Origin: CAZYHU01 sp964524475
GTDB lineage: Bacteria > Patescibacteriota > Minisyncoccia > Phycocordibacterales > UBA1006
Length of the DNA: 27,001 nt
NCBI GenBank assembly: GCA_964524475.1
Contig: CAZGCO010000008.1
Location: 1 to 27,001 of the forward strand
Reading direction: 5' to 3'
Made by a program: the position numbers and the translations under genes. The notes below the pieces were generated by a model, which was given only the letters and a program-made list of their open reading frames with translations, was not told the origin of the DNA and did no database searches. Positions 23,163-27,001 of the stretch are shown here, piece after piece (position 1 is the stretch's first letter; each line of letters begins with the position of its first letter).

Positions 23163-24212
23163 ATGAATATTAAAAATATAATACTAGAACACGAGCTCAA
23201 AAATAAACCGTTTGGATATGGTATTGGTATTTCCAAATGGGATTCCATGACAGAATATTATTCTGAAAAGCACTACACAGGACTTGATTCCAAAAACCAT
23301 TCTTATGGTCCTGATACATTATTTGATATTGCAAGTATTACCAAGTCTTTGGTAGGACTTGTAGCAGTAAAAATGATTGAACGAGGTGAGATTGATTTAG
23401 ATTTTAAAATAAATCAAATTATCAAATCATCTGAACCTTCGTGGGAAAAAATTGATATCAGGTCACTCCTTACTAATTCTCTGGAATTAGGGATTGATCA
23501 GAAATTACACTTTCTTACCGCGAAACAAGTTGAGCACATTATTACTAATGCTTCTGTAAGTCATATAAATAATGGATATCATTATCATAATACCACATCT
23601 ATTATATTAGGATGGGTACTAGAAGAAATATATCAACAGCCATTAGAAGAGACTATTTCTAGAGAGATACTTATCCCCTCTGGAATGAAAAGTACTTTTT
23701 TCCCGAGCGATGTAGATGGTTTTAATCTAAAAAAAGTTGTGCCTACAGAATATTGCGGTCAGCGAGGACTTATACATGGAATGCCACATGATGAGATTGC
23801 ATATATGTATGCAAAAGCAGGTAAATTCACTGGTTGTGCAGGAATCTTTTCAACCGTACCAGACATGATGTCATTTGGAAAATATATTTGGGAGGGGGCA
23901 TTTAAAAACCCTGAAAAAATGTTGAATATGATGAAAAAGAATTATTTAGCAGATTTTGGAGGAACTTTTGGACTTGCATTTGATAAACCAGCACCAACTT
24001 ACCTGTGTCCTTGTTTTGCAAAAGAAACACTGGTAGCTACTGGTTATACGGGATGTAATCTCTGGATTAATCCAGAAAAACGAACCGTGGTAAGTATTCT
24101 CAGTAACAGCACCTACCCCAACCGTGGCGATCGAGGTGTAAAATCACCACTCACTGATTTTAGAAAAGCAATTGCTCGTGAAGTATTTACATGCAAACAC
24201 TGTTTTCATTAA
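23163..24212 (+). CDS. Serine beta-lactamase / DD-peptidase family hydrolase (class C-like)
   Basis: The 349-aa protein carries the catalytic SxxK motif as S58-I-T-K61, the YxN motif as Y141-H-N143, and a late GYTGCNLWINPEKRTVVSILSN segment in the position of the (K/H)TG strand, here preceded by VAT. The family includes class C beta-lactamases, DD-carboxypeptidases, D-aminopeptidases and esterases that act through an acyl-serine. No signal peptide is visible at the N-terminus (MNIKNIILEHELKNK), so it may be cytoplasmic, which favours an esterase or a muropeptide-directed peptidase over drug resistance. The C-terminus ends CKHCFH. It is followed by a terminator and then by the Mpl-type ligase gene. 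A peptidoglycan role is inferred from that neighbour. Confidence 0.88.
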   Translation: MNIKNIILEHELKNKPFGYGIGISKWDSMTEYYSEKHYTGLDSKNHSYGPDTLFDIASITKSLVGLVAVKMIERGEIDLDFKINQIIKSSEPSWEKIDIRSLLTNSLELGIDQKLHFLTAKQVEHIITNASVSHINNGYHYHNTTSIILGWVLEEIYQQPLEETISREILIPSGMKSTFFPSDVDGFNLKKVVPTEYCGQRGLIHGMPHDEIAYMYAKAGKFTGCAGIFSTVPDMMSFGKYIWEGAFKNPEKMLNMMKKNYLADFGGTFGLAFDKPAPTYLCPCFAKETLVATGYTGCNLWINPEKRTVVSILSNSTYPNRGDRGVKSPLTDFRKAIAREVFTCKHCFH

Positions 24213-24230
24213 ACACGATTTTATTATTAT

Positions 24231-24258
24231 GGCTATCTATATTTAGGTAGCCTTTTTT
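24231..24258 (+). terminator. Terminator after the beta-lactamase-family gene
   Basis: GGCTATCT-ATATTT-AGGTAGCC, followed by T6, is a standard intrinsic terminator. Its T-run directly precedes the -10 box of the next gene. Confidence 0.85.
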
Positions 24259-24266
24259 GTTATAAT
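24258..24266 (+). promoter_or_regulatory. Extended -10 element abutting the Mpl-like gene
   Basis: TGT-TATAAT is a consensus extended -10. It ends 7 nt before ATG 24274, so the mRNA should start at the start codon. The upstream terminator occupies the -35 area, leaving no clear -35, consistent with extended -10 dependence. Confidence 0.7.
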
Positions 24267-24273
24267 CAAAACC

Positions 24274-25776
24274 ATGAAACAAACAACAGAAAATTATTAT
24301 AAAGGCTGGCTTTTAAAAGAAACTGACTACCTAGAAAGAAACCTTGAAAGAGATCTAACAAAACTATCAACCCTAGTACCCCAAGAAACAAATATTCATA
24401 TTATTGGTATTTGTGGTAAAGGGACAGCAACACTAGCAGGATTATTAAAAGAAAAAGGTTTTAATGTATCTGGATCTGATAATGTATTTTATCCACCCAT
24501 GAGTGATGTTGTAGAAAACCTACACATTACCATCTATAGAGAGTATAACGAAGGTAATATAAAAAATGCTGATATTGTCATAGTAGCAAATATGCACCCA
24601 CCAAGTCATACTGAAATTTTAGCTGCAAAAAAACAAGGAATACTTCAACTATCTATGTCTGAAGCACTTGAATATTTAATTGTTAACAATACAAAAAATA
24701 TTGTTATTGCTGGTACACATGGGAAAACAACCCTTACTGGCATGATTACCTGGATGTTAGAAAAAAATAATATATCTCCAACTTCTTTTATTGGTGGAGT
24801 TATCCAGGGAGAGCAAAAAAGTTATTACTCCGGAACAAGTGAATACAGTGTATTAGAAGGAGATGAGTATGATACTGCATATTTTGATAAGGGTCCAAAA
24901 TTTTTACATTACAAACCATGGTGTACAGTAATAACATCTTGTGAATATGATCATGTAACCATGTATTCTTCATTTCAAGAATACATACAAGCATTTAAAT
25001 TTCTTATTCAAGAAACAAATCCTGAAGGGTACGTCATTATTCATGAATCTATCTACAAATTATTCGAACAAGAACTTTCTGAATTCCCAGGTACTTGTAT
25101 TACATACGGAACCACAGAGGAGTCAGATTATGTAATTCATAATTATCATAACAACGAACAAAACTTTAATGCTACTATAAAAAATAAACAAGAAGATATT
25201 GTTATTAATACACCACATTCAGGTATATACAATATGGAAAATACTGTTGTTGGTTATATTATAGGTAGTACATGTTGTAATCTAGAAAAAAATAAAGTAT
25301 TAGCATCACTCTATAGTTTTCCTGGTATGGAGCGACGTCAGGAAGTTTTACTTGAAAATGAAAATATTATATTAATTGATGACTTTGCACATCACCCAAC
25401 TGCTGTAAGAGTAACGCTTGAAGGTATAAAACAAAAATACCCTACAAAAAGAATTATTTGTTTATTTGAACCAAGGTCAAGTTCAAGTAGAAAAAAGATT
25501 TTTGAAGAACCTTATTCAAAGTCATTTACTAGTGCTGATATAATAGTTATTTGTTCACCTGAATTAAGAGAAAATGACAATAAAGATGACTTTGTAAACG
25601 TGGACCATATTACACATCTATTAAAAAACCAAGGTAAAGTTGCAGAATATTTTTCAAAACCTGTTGACATTATTCCCTGGCTTGAAAAAATAATTCAAAA
25701 AAATGACCTTATTATAACCATGAGTAATGCTTCTTTTGATAATATTCAAGAAAAAATAATTGAATTACTCAAATAA
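24274..25776 (+). CDS. mpl: Mur ligase of the Mpl type (UDP-MurNAc : tripeptide ligase)
   Basis: The 500-aa Mur ligase has an N-terminal nucleotide-binding motif IIGICGKGTATLAGLL (43-58), then GSDNVFYPPMS (67-77), the ATP P-loop GTHGKTT (147-153), and EGDEYDTAYFDKGPKFLHY (195-213). The GSD..YPPMS and DEYDTAFFDK..KFVHY signatures separate Mpl from MurC. Mpl joins free L-Ala-gamma-D-Glu-meso-DAP tripeptide to UDP-MurNAc, recycling murein peptides in the cytoplasm. The middle domain also has FDDFAHHP-type sequence (LIDDFAHHPTAV) that precedes the C-terminal ADP-binding domain. It starts without a leader and ends at a palindromic terminator. MurC is the main alternative; the motifs favour Mpl. 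Confidence 0.88.
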   Translation: MKQTTENYYKGWLLKETDYLERNLERDLTKLSTLVPQETNIHIIGICGKGTATLAGLLKEKGFNVSGSDNVFYPPMSDVVENLHITIYREYNEGNIKNADIVIVANMHPPSHTEILAAKKQGILQLSMSEALEYLIVNNTKNIVIAGTHGKTTLTGMITWMLEKNNISPTSFIGGVIQGEQKSYYSGTSEYSVLEGDEYDTAYFDKGPKFLHYKPWCTVITSCEYDHVTMYSSFQEYIQAFKFLIQETNPEGYVIIHESIYKLFEQELSEFPGTCITYGTTEESDYVIHNYHNNEQNFNATIKNKQEDIVINTPHSGIYNMENTVVGYIIGSTCCNLEKNKVLASLYSFPGMERRQEVLLENENIILIDDFAHHPTAVRVTLEGIKQKYPTKRIICLFEPRSSSSRKKIFEEPYSKSFTSADIIVICSPELRENDNKDDFVNVDHITHLLKNQGKVAEYFSKPVDIIPWLEKIIQKNDLIITMSNASFDNIQEKIIELLK

Positions 25777-25803
25777 AAAAGTACCCCATGGGGTACTTTT
25801 TTT
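25775..25803. terminator. Palindromic bidirectional terminator
   Basis: AAAAAAGTACCCC-AT-GGGGTACTTTTTT is a perfect palindrome that contains most of the Mpl stop codon and lies between convergent Mpl and UMP-kinase-like genes. Confidence 0.88.
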
Positions 25804-25820
25804 AATTAAAATTTTAAATT

Positions 25821-26501
25821 TTAGGATATTATACTTCCTGCGTCATCACTCAGTAAATTTTCTAATGAGGTGATTCTGATTTTCATTTTTTTCTCTTTTG
25901 CAAACAAAAAAGCAGATTCATCCATGACTCCGTACTTTTTTTCTAGTACTTCATCGAATGAAATATTTGTAATCAATTTCGCATTCGGATTTTTCTTTGG
26001 GTCGGAATCAAATAAACCACCAACTGCAGTTACTTTAATAATAGTATCAACTCCTGCTTCATAGGCACGACTCACACATGTCATATCAGTAGAGAAACCG
26101 CAAATACCAAGCCCTCCTCCAAAGATAACAATATGATTGTTTTCTACCCACCATTTTGCTTTACCTGGCTCATAAGCGTGTACTTGAAGCCAAGAAATAT
26201 CAGATACTCCCATAACATGGGCTGGTATACCGACTTTAGAAAAACTATGTTTTAAAAAAAGTGCATTTTGGAGTGTTGATAACATACCAATACGATCTGC
26301 ATCGCCGTTAGAAAATTCAAAGTTTGAGAGTTCTCTACCTCTGGCAATATTACCACCACCAACAACGAGGTATATTTGAGAGTGGTTTGATTTTAGTTGC
26401 TTAATAACTTGAACAATATTATCAATGTTTTTCTTATTAAAGGATTCATTTTCTGACCCAAGCATTTCTCCTGAGATTTTAATTAAAATTTTTGTATTCA
26501 T
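25821..26501 (-). CDS. pyrH: UMP kinase-like amino acid kinase family protein (divergent PyrH)
   Basis: The 226-aa protein has the family framework: KISGEML at the N-terminus, VVGGGNIARG (UMP and phosphate binding), DADRIGMLSTLQNALFL, a glycine-rich loop (FGGGLG), and YGVMDESAFLFAKEKKMKIRI near the end. PyrH phosphorylates UMP to UDP. The canonical AGGTGNPFFTTDTAA is replaced by FGGGLGICGFSTDMTCVSRAYEAG, and KATKVDGVYDKDP by KVTAVGGLFDSDP, so nucleotide contacts are altered. The usual neighbours (rpsB, tsf, frr) are absent. A TAAAAT box 9 nt before the ATG suggests a very short leader. UMP kinase remains the best call, but another amino acid kinase specificity is possible. Confidence 0.8.
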   Translation of the reverse strand: MNTKILIKISGEMLGSENESFNKKNIDNIVQVIKQLKSNHSQIYLVVGGGNIARGRELSNFEFSNGDADRIGMLSTLQNALFLKHSFSKVGIPAHVMGVSDISWLQVHAYEPGKAKWWVENNHIVIFGGGLGICGFSTDMTCVSRAYEAGVDTIIKVTAVGGLFDSDPKKNPNAKLITNISFDEVLEKKYGVMDESAFLFAKEKKMKIRITSLENLLSDDAGSIIS

Positions 26502-26562
26502 TTGTGTCTTATTTTATTGTTTAATTTACCATAAACTACCATAATTAATAAAATTAATCAAA

Positions 26563-26590
26563 CAAAAAATCCCATTTCAGGGATTTTTTG
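26563..26590. terminator. Terminator between the 16S rRNA unit and the UMP-kinase-like gene
   Basis: CAAAAAATCCC-ATTTCA-GGGATTTTTTG is a perfect 11-bp hairpin with a T6 run inside the 3' arm on both strands. On the minus strand it follows the 16S rRNA by about 240 nt, so the rRNA transcript probably ends here. Confidence 0.8.
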
Positions 26591-26781
26591 ATATTTCATA
26601 AAGTACTTGCAACACCTAATTATTTCACACTCTTTTGTTCTGTCTATATAGTACCTATGATGTGTATGTACATGTCACACCATCAGGTTTTGGTCATATT
26701 GTATCGCGAGATATGACACGCGTATGCGCCTTAAAGAAATAGCATAATATTCTCAATTTACGTAAAAGTAAAACTGATCGA
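26591..26781 (-). other. Spacer downstream of 16S rRNA without tRNA or 23S
   Basis: I found no tRNA-like T-arm and no 23S-like sequence in these 190 bases. A 7-bp perfect stem (ATATGAC type, 26693-26699 with 26711-26717) and an imperfect hairpin near 26658-26684 are the only structures seen. With the terminator at 26563 this suggests the 16S gene is not linked to 23S on its 3' side. Confidence 0.55.
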
Positions 26782-26832
26782 CAAGTAAAGACGACATGGC
26801 AAGCCATGCTTTATACGTCCGTTTTTCACTTG
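26782..26832 (-). other. Composite hairpin directly after the 16S 3' end
   Basis: In the rRNA strand, CAAGT, AAA and GACG pair in register with CGTC, TTT and ACTTG, enclosing a perfect inner hairpin GGCTTGCC-type stem (CATGGC-TT-GCCATG). The structure begins 8 nt after helix 45 and could serve as a 3'-processing signal or leave part of the tail base-paired in the precursor. Confidence 0.55.
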
Positions 26833-27001
26833 AATAGTTCCACGAACAGCTTCCGCTACCCGTGCCTTGTTACGACTTAGTCCCTGTTACCAATCTTACC
26901 TTAGGCCACCACTGGGGCAGACTTCGGGTACTACCGGCTCCCTTGACTTGACGGGCGGTGAGTACAAGACTCGAGAACGTATTCACCGCAGTATAGCTGA
27001 C
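26827..27001 (-). rRNA. 16S rRNA, 3' end (partial), lacking the anti-Shine-Dalgarno core
   Basis: The minus strand reads CGGTGAATACGTTCTC, CTTGTACTCACCGCCCGTC, then GGGACTAAGTCGTAACAAGG, all universal 16S landmarks. Helix 45 is complete: CACGGGTAGC-GGAA-GCTGTTCGTG, including the GGAA loop dimethylated by KsgA. After it the normal tail GGATCACCTCCTT is replaced by GAACTATTCAAGTG, so CCUCC is missing. At E. coli position 1396 the usual A is T. The gene continues beyond the window. The 3' boundary is placed 14 nt after helix 45 by analogy and is not certain. Confidence 0.93.

Noticed and set aside
369..26501. Alternative genetic code with TGA as Gly or Trp, as in some CPR lineages
   Set aside because: Genes such as rpoB, rpoC and uvrB are full length with no in-frame TGA, so TGA is not used as a sense codon here.
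26591..26781. tRNA-Ile/Ala or the start of 23S downstream of 16S
   Set aside because: No T-arm consensus, acceptor pairing or 23S landmark is present in this spacer.
1..27001. CRISPR array, insertion sequence, prophage genes or replication origin
   Set aside because: No regularly spaced repeats, transposase, integrase, phage structural genes or DnaA-box clusters were seen.

Overview
The window is AT-rich bacterial DNA whose features fit a Candidate Phyla Radiation (Patescibacteria, probably Parcubacteria-like) genome. The lineage is inferred, not proven. Supporting signs are a 16S rRNA with T at E. coli position 1396, an RNA polymerase with short beta (about 1092 aa) and beta' (1228 aa) subunits, lysine-rich low-complexity protein tails, DUF5667 and SemiSWEET proteins, and a patchy sugar-phosphate pathway. 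The code is the standard bacterial one: the long genes contain no in-frame TGA. Two runs of N (3725-3815 and 21399-21408) show that this is a scaffold with unresolved joins.

Layout. 1-323: a partial tRNA (CAT anticodon) and tRNA-Asp. 369-3855: an MTH1-like Nudix hydrolase, a type II NADH dehydrogenase, and an ECF sigma factor followed by a DUF5667 membrane protein. 3911-15935 (minus strand): one uninterrupted gene train rpoB-rpoC-dnaG-rpoD-glycosyltransferase-thioredoxin-like protein. It joins RNA polymerase, primase and the housekeeping sigma factor, which in most bacteria lie in separate operons. 16153-18426 (minus): transketolase N-half, an RPE-like protein, a SemiSWEET sugar carrier and RpiB. 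18663-20459: a small membrane protein and a DEAD-box helicase with a disordered R/S/G N-terminus. 20538-20841: a small plus-strand transcription unit with a clear promoter and terminator, which appears to encode a frameshifted CxxC...CxxC protein. 20839-23043: uvrB with a repeat-flanked insertion next to a gap. 23163-25776: a serine beta-lactamase-family hydrolase and an Mpl-type muropeptide ligase. 25821-26501: a divergent UMP kinase. 26827-27001: the 3' end of a 16S rRNA on the minus strand.

The most striking result links the rRNA to the genes. Helix 45 of the 16S rRNA is intact, but the tail after it has no CCUCC anti-Shine-Dalgarno core. No CCTCC follows in the roughly 335 nt down to the next gene. 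Correspondingly, I see no correctly placed Shine-Dalgarno sequence at the starts I examined. Several genes instead have an extended -10 box (TGn-TATAMT type) ending 6-7 nt before the start codon, as expected for leaderless mRNAs. The sigma-70 keeps the His and Glu of region 3.0 that read the extended -10 element. Together this suggests a translation-initiation system that has dropped SD pairing.

Most genes end in long, often perfect inverted-repeat terminators shared by convergent neighbours. No IS element, prophage, CRISPR array or origin was found.
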